Origin: Emydura subglobosa
Lineage: Eukaryota > Chordata > Testudines > Chelidae
Length of the DNA stretch: 64,000 nucleotides
NCBI GenBank assembly: GCA_007922225.1
Contig: ML679946.1
Coordinates: 97,968,979 to 98,032,978, forward strand
Direction of reading: 5' to 3'
Part shown: piece by piece, positions 1 through 11,965 of the stretch
How the letters are laid out: each line of letters begins with the position of its first letter
Position numbering within the stretch: position 1 is the stretch's first letter
The notes under the pieces: model-generated
Database searches by the model: none
What the model saw: only the letters and a program-made list of their open reading frames with translations
What the model was told of the DNA's origin: nothing
Translations under genes and position numbers: made by a program

Positions 1-16
1 GATTCTATGATTCTAA
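1..16 (+). mobile_element. 3' tail of a CR1 LINE cut by the window edge
   Basis: The first bases read GATTCTATGATTCTA, the ATTCTATG-type tandem tail that ends CR1 elements. The same tail ends the CR1 copies near 33518 and 48531. The body of the element must lie left of the window on the plus strand. Confidence 0.6.
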
Positions 17-204
17 CTGCAAACTTCAGATCCTGATAAAAATCAGAATTTCAGCTTCCCCATAGCTGAGCAAATGGGGGGAAGGATCCAAAGTTTTGCT
101 CTGGACCTACTTCGAGTTTCCTTGACAATATGGTATGATGGTGTGATAAATACAGGACTCTAACATCACTTCAGGACTAAGAGGAGAATCTGGCTTCTGA
201 AGAA

Positions 205-500
205 AAATTAGAGGAGGAATGGTTTTGTGGTTAAGGTGCTAGATTGAAATTTAGAAAATTTGGTGCAATTTCTATCTCTGCCCCAGACTCCCTGTGTGAA
301 TTTAGGCCAGTCACAATGTCTGAGTCTCCATTTCTCATCTGCAACTTTGGGGATGCTTCCTTTTTCCTGTCTAGTTAGATTCCAAGCTTTTGGGGGCAGG
401 AATTGTCCATTGCAATATGTATGTACTGTGCTTAGCTACTGTGCTTAGCACAATGGGGCCTAGATCTTAGCTGGGTGAGGGTAATAAAAATAAGAAAACA
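205..500 (+). mobile_element. tRNA-derived MIR-like SINE
   Basis: The stretch follows the order of a MIR-like SINE: a tRNA-like head with TGTGGTTAAGGTGCTAGA, a core resembling the 'TGTGTGAcctTGGGCcAGTCAC ... CATCTGcAA' block, then a tail with AAGCTTTTGGGGGCAGG and TTAGCACAATGGGGCC, ending in an AATAAAAATAA-like 3' end. It is diverged. The same tail is found at 4760-5020, 5915-6065 and, inverted, at 1270-1425 and 50385-50540. Confidence 0.6.
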
Positions 501-1269
501 TCTTTTAAAACTGAAAAGACCTCCAGCAAGGAACAGGTATTAGAAAGATACCAGGCAAATTCATTTCTGATTTCTTCCACTATCCTAACCTATCCTCATC
601 TTGTGTAACTTGAGATAGCTCCATGGATTTCAGTGGAATTTTATTTACACCATCTGTGAATCTGGTTCTCTACACATTCCCTTTGTCCATTTGCCATTGA
701 ACACAATTTTCCCAAGGTATACAGTACACAGATTCATTTATGGTTACTAGAATGACAAGTGAAGGTCAAAGAATACCAGTTCTATATCTCTGATGTGAGA
801 CTTTAAAGATTCTTCTCATTCACCAAGGCAACAGCATTAAAAAAAAACAAAAAAGAAATGATAAAGATATTTTTAAAATTAATTTATACAGGAAAAAAAG
901 TATTAGGAAATGTATTTCATAAAGGATGAGGATGGAGAGTGATTACCTTATAATAAATGTATTGTACACCTGGGAAGATATAAATGATAGAAAATGAAGA
1001 ATTAATTGAATCAATGAGACACTGGAACAAATGCCAGAAAATATACTTTATTTCACTGAATTTGTATCCTTAAAAATGAGGTTGGGTTAATTTGGAGCCC
1101 ATTCACTAAAAACAATACTCTAACCTCAGTTTTAACTGAATTGCAACTGTTTATCACAGGATTTAGTGTATTTGAAATCTAGGCCTGCGAGAAATTGAGT
1201 TGAGAAGCAAATCTGAGACATGAACTACCGCTAGGGTACATTCCATTGAAATGCAAGCCCTTCGATAAT
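501..1269. other. unassigned AT-rich sequence
   Basis: No convincing coding frame, repeat end or RNA gene was recognised. The stretch is AT-rich with short A runs near 840-900. Confidence 0.5.
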
Positions 1270-1425
1270 ATTATTTAGTTATTGTTCATTGCTTGTACTG
1301 TGATAATGCTTGGAGGCCCCAGATAGGGATTGGGGCTCCACTATGCCAGGTACAGACCATACTTGTAACAAAAAGCTGGTCCCTGCTTCAAAGAGTTTAC
1401 ACCCTAAGCATATGCACCTAAGCAT
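1270..1425 (-). mobile_element. SINE tail fragment (inverted)
   Basis: The plus strand reads GGAGGCCCCAGATAGGGATTGG, then a 'CACTATGCCAGGTACAGACC' block and 'CTGGTCCCTGCTTCAAAGAG'. This is the reverse complement of the tail of the MIR-like SINE (TTGTAAGCTCTTTGGGGCAGG type). A second inverted copy lies at 50385-50540. The head is not recognisable. Confidence 0.55.
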
Positions 1426-2934
1426 ACACCACAGGTAGACCCAACAAACAAATCTAATGAACCCAATCTGTTCAGTTTTTCAAAGAGAAGATTGATAGGT
1501 GATTGCTTTATACCAGTATTTTTTGCATCAGTATTATGGTTTATAAGAACCTTCCTGGGGAGAAAATACCCTAAAAAAGGGCTCTTTAATCTCATGGAGA
1601 AAAACATTACAAGAAGCAATGGCTGGAAGATAAAACCAGACAAATTCAAAGTAGAAATAAGGTGGTGAGGGTGATTAACCATTAGAACAAACTACAGTGG
1701 GAAAAGGTAAATTCTCCATCTCTTGAAGTCTTCAGACTTTTAACCAAACATACATTATTGGACTCTATAGAGGGGTAACTGGATAAAATTATATGGCCCA
1801 TGCTATACAGGAGATTACATTAGATTAATCATCCTTTCTGACATTAAAAACTATGAATCTATTAAGGTAACTTGGAAACTATTATAAGTAGTGGTCATAG
1901 GTTGTGCAGGCTAATTTTTAAGCTCTTTCTTGACCATGAAACCAACCAACCATGAAAACTTAAAATAAAACTCACCCAGGGCAGGGTGTTTTATCTGCTT
2001 TGGAGTGGAAACTATGTAAAAGTTCTGGTATTGCATGCCACCATGAGTCCCTCCATTAAACCTCTGGGGAGGTACTGGATTTGCTTAAAATGCAAACTGT
2101 GCCAAGTTTCAAATTTGTCCGAAATTCCCGCCCAAAAAACAGACGGGGTTTCACATGGTTTCAAAACAAAAGCTTCACACAGCCTTAGATCTTATTATCT
2201 TGCTGGCTGTTGGTTACACACGTACTATTTAAGCAGCACAATATTCTTTTGCAGAAACCAAGAGGACAAAATATCATAATCCCTTAGCATTTCAGGATGT
2301 CCCTGAACCCTCATCATCACAGCAGTAGAGCTATTACCCTGAACAATATCACAGTAAATCCAGATCTGTCACATTATGTCATTTTCATTTTGTTTTCCAT
2401 ACAAAGATTTTATTTATAGATTTCTTTAGTTAGTTGTTTCCTTTGTGTTTTTAGAGGCACTGTTGTAGGTGTACTGAGATGGGTTCATTATGTCTGTTTT
2501 AAAGCAATTTGCATGAGGGATTTGACAAAACACATTTTGAAGTGTGTGTGTATGTGTGTATATATATAATTAAAGTCCATAGGCTGGAGAGGCGGGTCTC
2601 ATATCCACAGTAGCTCCATTCCCATTAGTAATCCATCTGGACACAACTACAAAGGCAATTTTACGGTGATCTGGAACCTATCTGATGAGATTGCAGGGCC
2701 ACAAAGCCTTCTCCATTTCATACGTGCATTTGGTTTTGTCTCTGCTCCTCTCTCCACCTTGCATTGAATTAAGTACCTGATGCACCAACAAATCTGGAGA
2801 GGTGAAAAACCGAGACAGTGCTGAGCACTAAATTGCTTTAGGGAAACCTGGGGCAATGACAGCAGTGAACTTTTCTTTACATCGTGTTGTTGTACTGAGT
2901 ATTATAACATTCCAGATAACTTGTGTTTGACCAA
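1426..2934. other. unassigned sequence with a short GT/TA repeat
   Basis: No gene or dispersed repeat was recognised. A short imperfect (GT)n/(TA)n tract lies at 2542-2568. The open frames here (92, 97 and 69 codons) show no familiar domain and are of the length expected by chance. Confidence 0.5.
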
Positions 2935-3500
2935 AGCATATCTTCCAGAAAGGTGCCCAGTCTTGAGCTGAAGACATCAAGACATGGAAAATCCCCTATC
3001 TCCCCTTTCAAGTTTGTTCCAATCGTTAATCACCTTCATTGTTACAAATGTGTGCCTTACTTCTAATTTGATTTGTCTCACTTCCAGCCATTGCTTCTTG
3101 TTATACCTTTCTCCAGTAGATTGAAGAGCCCTTTAGTATCCTGTTTTTTCTCCCTGTGAAGGTATTTATTCACTAGAACCGGTTACTTCCCAATCTTCTT
3201 TTTGATAACTAAACAGATCAAGTTCTTTAAGTCTCTCATTGTAGTCTCTTTCTGCACCTTCTTCCAAATTTTCAACATTATTCTTAAAATGTGGACATCA
3301 GAACTGGATATAGTGTTTTAGAATAGGTCTCACCAATGCTATATACGGAGATGAAATCACATCCCTACTCCTATTCACTATTCCCCTGTTTATACATCCA
3401 AAGAACATACAAAAAGTCCAGATGCTTCTTCTGAAGCTTATCAGAGCTATTCATCCACTGGAATCCAGTACATTGATGCTGGAAATTCATGAGAGGAGAC
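2935..3500 (-). mobile_element. decayed CR1 LINE 3' region
   Basis: The plus strand shows the reverse complement of the CR1 region around the end of ORF2 and the 3' UTR: 'TTGTTCCAATCGTTAATCACC', 'CCAGCCATTGCTTCTTGTTA' and 'CTAAACAGATCAAGTTCTTT'-like blocks. The frame is broken throughout. This is an old 5'-truncated copy, identified by remembered pattern rather than alignment. Confidence 0.65.
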
Positions 3501-4759
3501 ATTATAATGAGACTCCTGCTTACAAAACTAAGTGCAAAGGTTTTTCAAACATGGAGGAAAATACTTTTAGCTGATCATTCAAGAATCTTAAAGTAGAGCT
3601 GATTGAAAAATGCTAAGTATTTTTTTGTAGGAAATATTTTCTTTTTTTCCCTTCAGCTCTACATGCCGACTGCCTGCCATTAAACCCATGGTAGGATAAA
3701 AGATGTGCCCGAAACTATGTAAGGTAATGTAGTACCCTCGTCAAGGGAAACTGTTTGGCTCAGCATGGATGAAGACATTGGTAGGTCTTTTTAAATAGGG
3801 TAGATCTGTGAGGCACTGAAAGAACAGAGCTCAGAGACCATCCTGATAGAATACCACCTGCTCAGCCAAGCTGCCTAACCTTTCTAGCTCTTGGCTGCAG
3901 TCTTTATGCAACCTATTTACCATTGTAGGCCACATATGCAGCTCTTTGTGTGTTACGTGGGCTACATCCACACAATATATACACCATCTGTATGACTGAG
4001 TATGTCACATGGGCTGCAGGTGTGTGCTGACTGGGCTGCAGGCTGAGAACCACACTACCATTGGCTAAGCCCTAGTCCTCTCTTGTTGAAGGTGTGGTGG
4101 AGAATTGCTGCTTGTTCCACAGCAATAACTTCAGTGCTGATTTCTGCCCAATCCCTAAAGAAGCAATACTGCAAGCTGCGGATGGCAGCCTCTTTCTTCT
4201 CCCTCGTCACCTTGCTGTCCAAAAGCTGCATTCAGCCACTGTGTGGTGAGATCAAGGGAAAAATAAAAGCAAACTAAGATGCTGTAATGCTGGGTATGCA
4301 ATATTTTCCATGGGGAAACAGCTCCATAAATTACTAAATACAGCTCTGAAATGAGTTCTGATAGTCAACATTTAACTTTTATCCAGGACTGAGTCTTAAT
4401 CAAAAAGAACAGTACTGAAGATGGATTTAGTAACACCACTAAAACCAATCTGGTTATTCTGGAGTAACACTGGTGAAAAGTGAAAATAGACTCATGATTG
4501 TTAAGCTCAAGCAATTGCAGGTGGTGTACTAAATTCCGATAAACCTGATGCCGTGGAGTTGTATGTTAAATAACCAATTTAGAACAAAAACTAGCTCGTA
4601 ATGCCTACATTTTTCTTCAGGCTAATAGGTGGCTGAAATATAGTATTTCTGAAATAAATGACAGAGCGTGTTAGGTTTGAAATATGTTTTCTTTGACTGC
4701 CCATAATCACAGCACAAAATGAAGCAGAAAACTGCCGTAGGCTCACGGAAGGGAATACA
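3501..4759. other. unassigned sequence
   Basis: No gene, RNA or clear repeat family recognised. Open frames at 4083-4277 (plus) and 4591-4818 (minus) encode no recognisable domain. Confidence 0.5.
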
Positions 4760-5020
4760 GATTTATGCATGAGAGTCAGTAGAGCCTCGTGGTTGGATAC
4801 TGGCTTGGGACACAACACACCTGAGTTCCTTTCCCTGATCTGCCATTGACCTAATCTGTGACCTTGAGCAAGTCAATTCACTTCTCTGTGTTCCCACCCT
4901 TTGTTTGTCCCACCTATATGGATTTTAAACTCTTTGGGGGAAGAAATTTCAGTGTAGGTATGTGCAGCATTTAGCACAATCGAACCTCAAGGCATTACTG
5001 TAATATAAATAAATAATGAT
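4760..5020 (+). mobile_element. MIR-like SINE
   Basis: A head-like segment (GAGCCTCGTGGTTGGATACTGG) is followed by the core 'CTGTGACCTTGAGCAAGTCA ... CACTTCTCTGTG' and the tail 'AAACTCTTTGGGGGAAG ... ATTTAGCACAATCGAACCT ... AATATAAATAAATAA'. Order and spacing match the copy at 205-500. Confidence 0.65.
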
Positions 5021-5215
5021 GCTTGGAGCAAGAGTAGTCTCAGCTTGACCAATGACTTTTGACATGAAATTGGACAAGCTCACTTCATCTCTCTGTGCCT
5101 CAAGTTTCCACCTCTGTAAAATGGGGATAATAATACTGCCCATTACCAGAGGGTAGCTAATGCTTATAGAGAGCTTTGCAGATCAGCTGCTATATATAGG
5201 CGTTATTAACAATAA
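5021..5215 (+). mobile_element. second MIR-like SINE, core only
   Basis: The stretch carries 'CATCTCTCTGTGCCTCAAG' and 'CTCTGTAAAATGGGGATAA', the best conserved MIR core block, directly after the preceding SINE. Downstream 'GAGAGCTTTGCAGATCA' resembles the AAAGCGCTTNGAGATC block of related SINEs. Confidence 0.6.
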
Positions 5216-5300
5216 ATAAAATGTGAGAGAACAGCTGGTCACTGAACTCCCTGGGATTTTAACACTTTGATGGAGCAAAGATTAATTACATTAGCTGGAG

Positions 5301-5328
5301 GATAGATAGACAGACAGACAGACAGACT
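5301..5328 (+). repeat. GATA/GACA microsatellite
   Basis: Short tandem run of GATA changing to GACA units, seen directly. Confidence 0.9.
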
Positions 5329-5914
5329 CACCTACTATTTTAAGTGGTGTTTCTAGGACAGAGTGGTAAGGATGGTTGAGAATCAGTGTGGATGTATGAG
5401 AACCTACCCCCTTCCTCCTTCTTGCTGCAGGAATTTTTAATGTAAAGGCCTTAGGGGAAAGCAGGCTTGTGTACTCAGGAGTATCTCCCCTCCCCCCCCG
5501 AATTGCTTCCACAGTATGTGAAAATGCTAACATTTGTTACATACATTGCAAATAAGTGCATCATGTTCTGTCCCTGCCGCTGTGAAGTGGTTGGGGGTGG
5601 GGTGAAGAACAAGCTGTCCCCAAAGCCACCCACAGGGACACGCTCCTGGTGAGATATATATCAGGAACAGCAATGAAAGCCCTGAGCCCTTTATAGAAAT
5701 AATCAGAATTACATAAGTATCCGATATAAATGCTGTCACTAACTCATTTTATTTCTTTCTTAAAGCTTTTATTGCTTTCTTAAAGCCCCTCCAATTCTTA
5801 TTAAGTAGCAGTCCCATAGACAAATCTCTTTGGGGACTATATCCTCTTATAGGTGTAGACAGAGCCTTGCAAACTGTGGGCACCAGCAGATTGCAAATTA
5901 ATATTATTAATGAG
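5329..5914. other. unassigned sequence
   Basis: No gene or repeat family recognised. A C run at 5491-5499 and overlapping short open frames on both strands are the only features. Confidence 0.45.
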
Positions 5915-6065
5915 AATATAAATCTTAGATTGTAAACTTTCCATGGCAGAGACCATGTTTTTGCATGTGTTTGAAGACAGCCTACCCTATGGGGCTTTGT
6001 TCCCTAGAGAGACCTCTGGGTCCCATTACAATGTAAATCAATAAATACGAATTACTGACAAACAT
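5915..6065 (+). mobile_element. SINE tail fragment
   Basis: Contains 'TTAGATTGTAAACTTTCC', 'GCAGAGACCATGTTTTTGCA' and an end reading 'GTAAATCAATAAATA', the plus-strand form of the SINE tail seen inverted at 1270-1425. Confidence 0.5.
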
Positions 6066-6844
6066 AAGCCTAAACTGCTAAATTTGAACTCACGTTAGGA
6101 TTGAACTTTCCAGAGTCCTGGGTATTCTGGGTTGATCTGACCAAACCCTAGGGAAGTTTAGTGCAGTGGTGATACCAGGTTCCATAGGCTTCTAGCCCCA
6201 AATACTAGTGAAGCACTCAGGGTAAAATTTTCAATGGGACAAAGGCTGCTAAGTCACTTAGATGTTTTGAAAATGTCACCCTCAGATACCCTGGTGATAG
6301 ATAGTCACTCTGCAAGAGAGATGCACACATATTTCAGGTCTGTGTCCTACAGTCTAACACAGTCATCTTTGCATTTGGTATAGCCAGCCTTCTCTCTCCG
6401 TCACGATCAGAAAAAATGAGCTAGATTTTGTAATGTGAGCAGTGCCTGTTCACTGTATGTTGCAAAACGGGTGAATGAGATGGGTGCAGAACTCAAAGAT
6501 AGAAGCTTGACGTAAGTGCTCTCATTTACTTGGTTGGTCCTAGTGGTACTTGACTGATTTGGATGTCGAGGGCCACATTTTCAAAGTTAGAAGTCTATCT
6601 TGCACTCCCAAAATATCCCTAGAATAGTTCAAAGAGAAAGTTCCATGTGTAAAACATGTAGCTGTGTGTGTCAATGGGTAATAGTGTGTAAAATCAGACA
6701 TCACACAGCTATTTAACCTGGAATTTTGGGGGTTGTTGTAAACAGTGTAACTTTGATGGTACCTGAGTGTATCTGGGAGAACAGCATAGTTCAATACTAA
6801 CACCATATTCCCTTTCACTGTTAGGTAGTATTTAACATTGTTTG
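6066..6844. other. unassigned sequence
   Basis: A small block at about 6220-6285 (GGTAAAATTTTCAATGGGAC ... TTTTGAAAATGTCACCC) has the shape of a tiny terminal-inverted-repeat element. Nothing else was recognised. Confidence 0.4.
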
Positions 6845-7078
6845 CAGGGCTGTTGTAGCTGTGTTGGTCCCAGGATATTAGAGACGCAAGGTGTGTGAAG
6901 TAGCAACTTTTATTGGAACAACTTCTGCCCGTGAGAGAAACAAGCTTTCAAGTTTACAGAGAGCTCTTCTTCAGCTCCAGAAGACGAGCTGGGTGTAAAC
7001 TCAAAAGCTTGTCTCTTTCACCAACAGAAGTAGGTCCAATAAAAGATATTACCTCACCTACTTTGTTTCTCTTGTAGT
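6845..7078. mobile_element. Penelope-type terminal inverted dimer, no ORF
   Basis: The left arm (GCTGTTGTAGCTGTGTTGG ... TTTTATTGGAACAACTTCTG ... AAGCTTTCAAGTTTACAGAG) is repeated as its reverse complement on the right (GTAAACTCAAAAGCTTG ... CAACAGAAGTAGGTCCAATA ... CTTTGTTTCTCTTG). The two arms meet at about 6975. The design is the same as the inverted arms of the PLE at 52087-53928, but nothing lies between the arms. Read on the minus strand the left arm holds CTGAAGA (6974-6968) and GAAA (6949-6946), the two boxes of a hammerhead core. Assignment to PLEs rests on this shared layout and on the known occurrence of hammerhead motifs in PLE ends. Confidence 0.55.
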
Positions 7079-8520
7079 ATATAACTCAATTAAGGATTTT
7101 GGGATACAGGTTGCCTGAAATTTGCTATACAAAATGTCATAGCATAATATTCTAATAGCTATGGAAAAGGAACAGTGAATGGGTTCATTGGAGTTTCATA
7201 GAAACCTTTTTTTTTTTTTTGGCTTGGTTTCTACACACGGGTTCACACTTGTCCATATCACACAGAGTTCTAACATTGAATAAACCTGAAAACTCAAAGC
7301 AAAATTAATCTGAAGAAATATATGAAGACAATATCTTCCTGGGATCAAAACCTGGGAAAATTAGTAATGGAAGAGACAAACTCAAGATATAGATCCAACT
7401 GTAATGTTTTCCCAACTTCCTCTAGGTAAAACAATAAGCTAGTGGCACACCTTCCTTTGAATCAAAACTTAGTCTAAGTTTGCTGCGCGGTTTCTGAAGA
7501 CTGGCAAATTTTATGGAAAGCTTGAACTGAGTTTTGGGTCTGTAACAAAACCTCAAATGGGATGAATTTCATTTGGCTTCAGATTAATTATTTAATGTCC
7601 AGGCACCACATAGTGCCTCTGTACAGGTTCTATGTAAGAACAACAAAGGTTCCATCAGGACGGTATGGAAGAACCATAAATGGTAAAACAGGTGCAATAT
7701 ACACCAATAAAAGTTGTGTTCAGGAAGATGCAGAGCCATTTGCTGAACTTTAAGCAAGTGAGTTGTTCCAGCAACATCTGTGGGATCATTCACATGCTTG
7801 AAGTTAGGTGTGTCCTCATGCATCTCTCAATCATCTGAATGAGGGCCTAAAAAGCTTAGAAGTTGCACCTGGAAGAATTCTCTGAATGGTCCTGAAATCA
7901 CTTGTGGCAAATTCAAAACACTATATATAAATAACTTCTGGAGCATTGTCCAGATGACAGACCATCCACCTCAGTACAGATCTGATGCCTCAAAGAGTAA
8001 TAATGTTTCATCGAGGACACCCTCTTTGACCAGTTATACAAATTTTGTGCGGAACTAGTTGTCTTTCACTCTTCCTTCATAGATCAATAGAACATTTTTT
8101 GAGCTGAGCTCATTCTAATGATTTTGCTCTGCTCTGGACCAGGGGTTCACGCTGCCAGCATCATTCAGTTTGGAAGAGTATGGGGTTAGTGATCTACTTA
8201 TTCTCCAACATTAGTGGCCTAGAAGAGCTAGAGCTGTATTATTGACACCCTTTAATTGCAAATGTTGCAGAAACAACCAATCCATTACTCCCGTCAGCCT
8301 GGCCACCTGATTGCTTGTCTCAGTCTTAAGGTACTATCTAGGCTACCAAAGTAGCTGAAAAGTCCTGTAGTTATGCAGAGTTGCACTGATAGAGCACCAG
8401 ACACTTTTGCTATCTCAGTAAAGACAGATTAATTTCTTTAGCTATAGTCTTTTTCCAATATGGCCCTTACTGACTCCCAGGCATCAGCAATGACCACTGC
8501 CATGACAGTATTTGGAGTAA
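7079..8520. other. unassigned sequence
   Basis: No gene or repeat family recognised. A T run lies at 7208-7221. Open frames at 7562-7753 (plus) and 7584-7823 (minus) overlap each other and have no recognisable domain. Confidence 0.45.
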
Positions 8521-8673
8521 GGGGCCATGACTTTCAAACCTAAGACCCTAAAGTTAGGTTCCGACATCCATATTTAGACATATAAATAAGTGGTCTGATT
8601 TTTAACACCAACCAACACAGCTGAGATCAATAGGAACTACTGGGTGCTCAACAATTTTGAAAATCTTGGCCAA
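8521..8673. mobile_element. small terminal-inverted-repeat element (MITE)
   Basis: The left end GGCCATGACTTTCAAA and the right end TTTTGAAAATCTTGGCC are imperfect inverted repeats of each other. The same end type bounds the small insertion at 29960-30076. No coding capacity. Confidence 0.5.
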
Positions 8674-10637
8674 GGTACATAATTGATGAAGGCAAAAGTA
8701 GAAATATAACAATAAGTCAGTTCATTAAGAATTTCATTTCACTTAACTGAAGTGGCTTGAGAGAAAATGGACAGCCTGCCTGGTTCCTCAGAAATTTCAT
8801 TCAGCAAAATTCACTTTTGGGTTATCTAGCTACAAACAGTACTTCAGTCAAAGGGACTCTCATTGGTTGATCATCATGTCCTTAAAAGGATCCAGAGGGC
8901 TGAAAGATACCTAGCATTTTTAGGGTCTCCAACATTAATGAGAGTCCATGTTAAGACAACTGACCATTGTGCAGAAAGACTTTATACAATCAAGGATGAC
9001 CTCAGAGCTCTGGGCAGAGAAAAGAAGTTGAGATTGATGCAAATGATTTTGTTAGATGTGTTTCCAGTGTTAAGCTCTCATTTAATCTCTGTAAAACATT
9101 TGGAACAAAGCCCTGGTTTGGATATTTGTTATAAAACCTGTGTTAGCTGCACCCACAGGCTTACCTAGGTATCATGAACATTTCAGCAACTCCAGTCTCA
9201 GGATCAAATGATCTTTAAACTGCCAAAATTTGTACAGGCCTTATAAAAACCTCTTTTCAGAATGCTGCTGTAATTCCCTGCAGATGGTTGATCAGATTGC
9301 GGTCTACGTCAGCTCATTTAAACTGCAGTGCTGCCTTGTTTACGGACAATATTCCTACTTCTGCATCTATTCTCATGTGAGTGTCCGAGGATCTGCCCCC
9401 AAAGTTGTTTGGAGGAGGAGTTCAGAGCTACTTAGTAGAATGGATTCCTATTTTGTTGTGCTGGTTATGCATGGACTCAATATCTCAATGTGGCTTCACA
9501 TACCCACAGTGAATGTACCCAATCTCCATGTACCATTCTCCATTCTGCTGTTTGCTATAATCTGGTGTGCATAGCTTCCTAAAGTTGTGGAATAGCCTAT
9601 TTTGAGAAGAACTTGTAAGCAGAAACACATTAATGGGTGTCAGGTGCAGCTATGAATGTAATGAATGGTTTATTGGAAATCACATTAATTAGCAACAGCC
9701 GTCTACAGATGAGCTCTGCAATGTCCTTATTTCAAGCCTGAGCAGATGGAGGATTTGCAACATACTTACAGTTTTCTGGTTCAGACCTTGTCACTTGCCT
9801 CAGACAAACAGACACACTTGAGCTTGAGAAGAATCTGAGTGTGGCCTTCCCCTTTTTTTATTTCCTTCACCTTCCTGACTCTTAGGAGTGCTGAGCGTAG
9901 GCACAGCGCACCAAGGACAACTGAAGAAGAGAGCTCAGTTGATTAAGGGCTCTGTTTCAGAGAATGGTGTATTGAAAACTATCTTAAAAATACAAGTTAT
10001 CACTTTAAATTATAAGACGTTTCTTGGTCCTGCTTGAAGGCTAGAGGAATCTGTAGGGAAGTCGTGTGATCTGGATTTTCATAGGCAGTGTGAAAAGAGG
10101 CAGTCTTGAGCAACGTGGGTTGAGTTGTGCCTTTCTGGCTTAAGGAGCAGCCTGCTTTGTCTGTTTCTGTTTTCTTGGTTGTTGTGTGTTAGGGTTCTGG
10201 AAATAAAGTAATGTTACATTGCAACCTTCTAGAAAGAGTATTTATGTTTTTCGTTGATATCTTTGTGTGCATGCCATGAGCATAGCAAGAATGACTATTC
10301 ATTCTCCGTTTCTTGTACTGCTTTGACTTAAGTCATAAGGGGGTGTCTAAAGACATTCTGTTGCTTCTGATGTCATTAAATGCCCAAGAAATCAAGTTTC
10401 ATGTTTAAGCACTGATATTCCAAAGTATCCCATCTAATTTACTTTGGCAGACACCTGCATCCCAAAGACCACCAAGGGTATTTATTTACTGGGCTAGGGT
10501 GGGAAACAACATTCCAAAAGGGGTTTCTCTATCATGTGGCACCTATGAATGGTTAGAGCCAGATTCTACTACCTTAAGTCCCACTGATCCATTATTTACT
10601 CAATGAGTAATCCTACTGAAATAAAGGCCTTATATCT
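8674..10637. other. unassigned sequence
   Basis: Open frames of 101 codons (8863-9168) and 114 codons (9230-9574), both plus, were inspected. Neither shows a domain, a splice-consistent neighbour or a familiar motif. No RNA gene seen. Confidence 0.45.
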
Positions 10638-10920
10638 CAGGCTATGTCTACACATAAACTGCTCAAGCAGCACAGCTGTTGTGCTTCAGTGTAGACACAC
10701 ATTGCAGTGAAGGGAGGGACTCTCTCAATTACTCTAGTTAATTGAACTTCCTGAGAGGTGGTAGCTAGGTCAATGAAAGAATTCTTCCATCAACCTATTG
10801 CTGTCTAAACTGGGGGTAAGGTCAGGTTAGCTACATCGCTCAAGGGTGTGGATTTTTCACATTGTTGAGTGACATAGCTGGGTCAGCCTAGCTTTCTGTG
10901 TGGAGCTACCCTCACGCCTG
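10638..10920. mobile_element. hAT-like MITE
   Basis: The left end CAGGCTATGTCTACACATAA is mirrored at the right by TGTGTGGAGCTACCCTCACGCCTG. A 'caggctatgtctacac' terminus marks a common family of non-autonomous DNA transposons in turtles. No matching 8-bp target duplication was found, so the exact ends may be eroded. Confidence 0.5.
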
Positions 10921-11689
10921 ACAAGCACATCTCAGGAGATGGCATTCCCACCCTGCCCCAAATGTAAGAAAGTAATGAATGTTGATTCAGTCTTTAAGAA
11001 AAGCAATTCAATTTTGGGAATAAGGGCTAGGGGAAATAAATTGGGAATGAGCCTGAATTAAAAACCTGGATCTGAACACCCCGTGTGAAGTGTAGTTTAG
11101 TAAAGTGATTGAGGTCAATCTGCCTGTACCTAACTATTCTCTCTCTGTTACTATATGTGTAAGACTTTAGAGATTGAGTTTTGAGCTGATGAGAAGGGTC
11201 TTCATAGTGACGCAGCATAGAGATCAGTGGGAAAAAGGTATGAAAATGTTAAATGACAAGGTTATATGGGTGTTTGGCTCTTGAGGTAGACTTAGCTTGG
11301 ATCTACATGGATGGACATTAACTGTCCTACTATAAATTCACTTAAATCATTGACCAAGGTACCAACTACAGAGAAAAGGCTTACTGCTCGTGTCACATAC
11401 ACTGATTATTGATGTAGCTCCACTGACTTCTGAATCAGGCATAAATACGCATAGCACCTTTGAACTCATTGGCCCTATACTGTTCTAAATCCAATACGTT
11501 GTCTACAGAAATGTCCAAAGCTAGAAACTATTTCCTCTCCATTTCTGGAGAAAGCAAAAGATGACTTTATGAAATGACTGTGGCAAGTAGTAAATGATGT
11601 ATGAAATGAAATATTTTGGACCTACCCCGTGCATGGAAAATAAATAGAGATAATTTAGCCATTTCAGCCATATAGTTTCATACATGGGT
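10921..11689. other. unassigned sequence
   Basis: No gene or repeat recognised. Confidence 0.45.
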
Positions 11690-11965
11690 GGAGTTTGGGA
11701 TGGGCATGGGGGGCAATGCCCCCCAAACTTATTTGGTGGCATTGCCCCCCCCCAGCTTTGTGCGAGTACCAGCCAGGCTCCCAGCTGGGAGTGGGGATCA
11801 GCTGAGAGGTGGGCGGCTGCAGCCCACCTCCCCAGTGTGTGTCGGGACCAGTGTGTCGGCCTCCTGACTGGGAGCAGGGACTTGGCAGGAGGTGGGGCTG
11901 GGAGCAGAGACCTGGCGGGAGGTTGGCAGCTGCTGCCAGAGTCTGAGCTTTGCCGTCCCCAAATT
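11690..11965. repeat. GC-rich segment of unknown family
   Basis: Base composition jumps from AT-rich flanks to strongly GC-rich. It opens with an inverted repeat (CAATGCCCCCCAAAC ... TTTGGTGGCATTG) at about 11713-11744, followed by internal near-repeats of GGGAGCAGGGACTTGGCAGG type at 11870-11930. Overlapping open frames of 103 and 156 codons on opposite strands are products of the base composition. It is probably a mobile insert, but no family is claimed. Confidence 0.4.

Noticed and set aside
9230..9574. 114-codon frame as a gene
   Set aside because: No recognisable domain or context.
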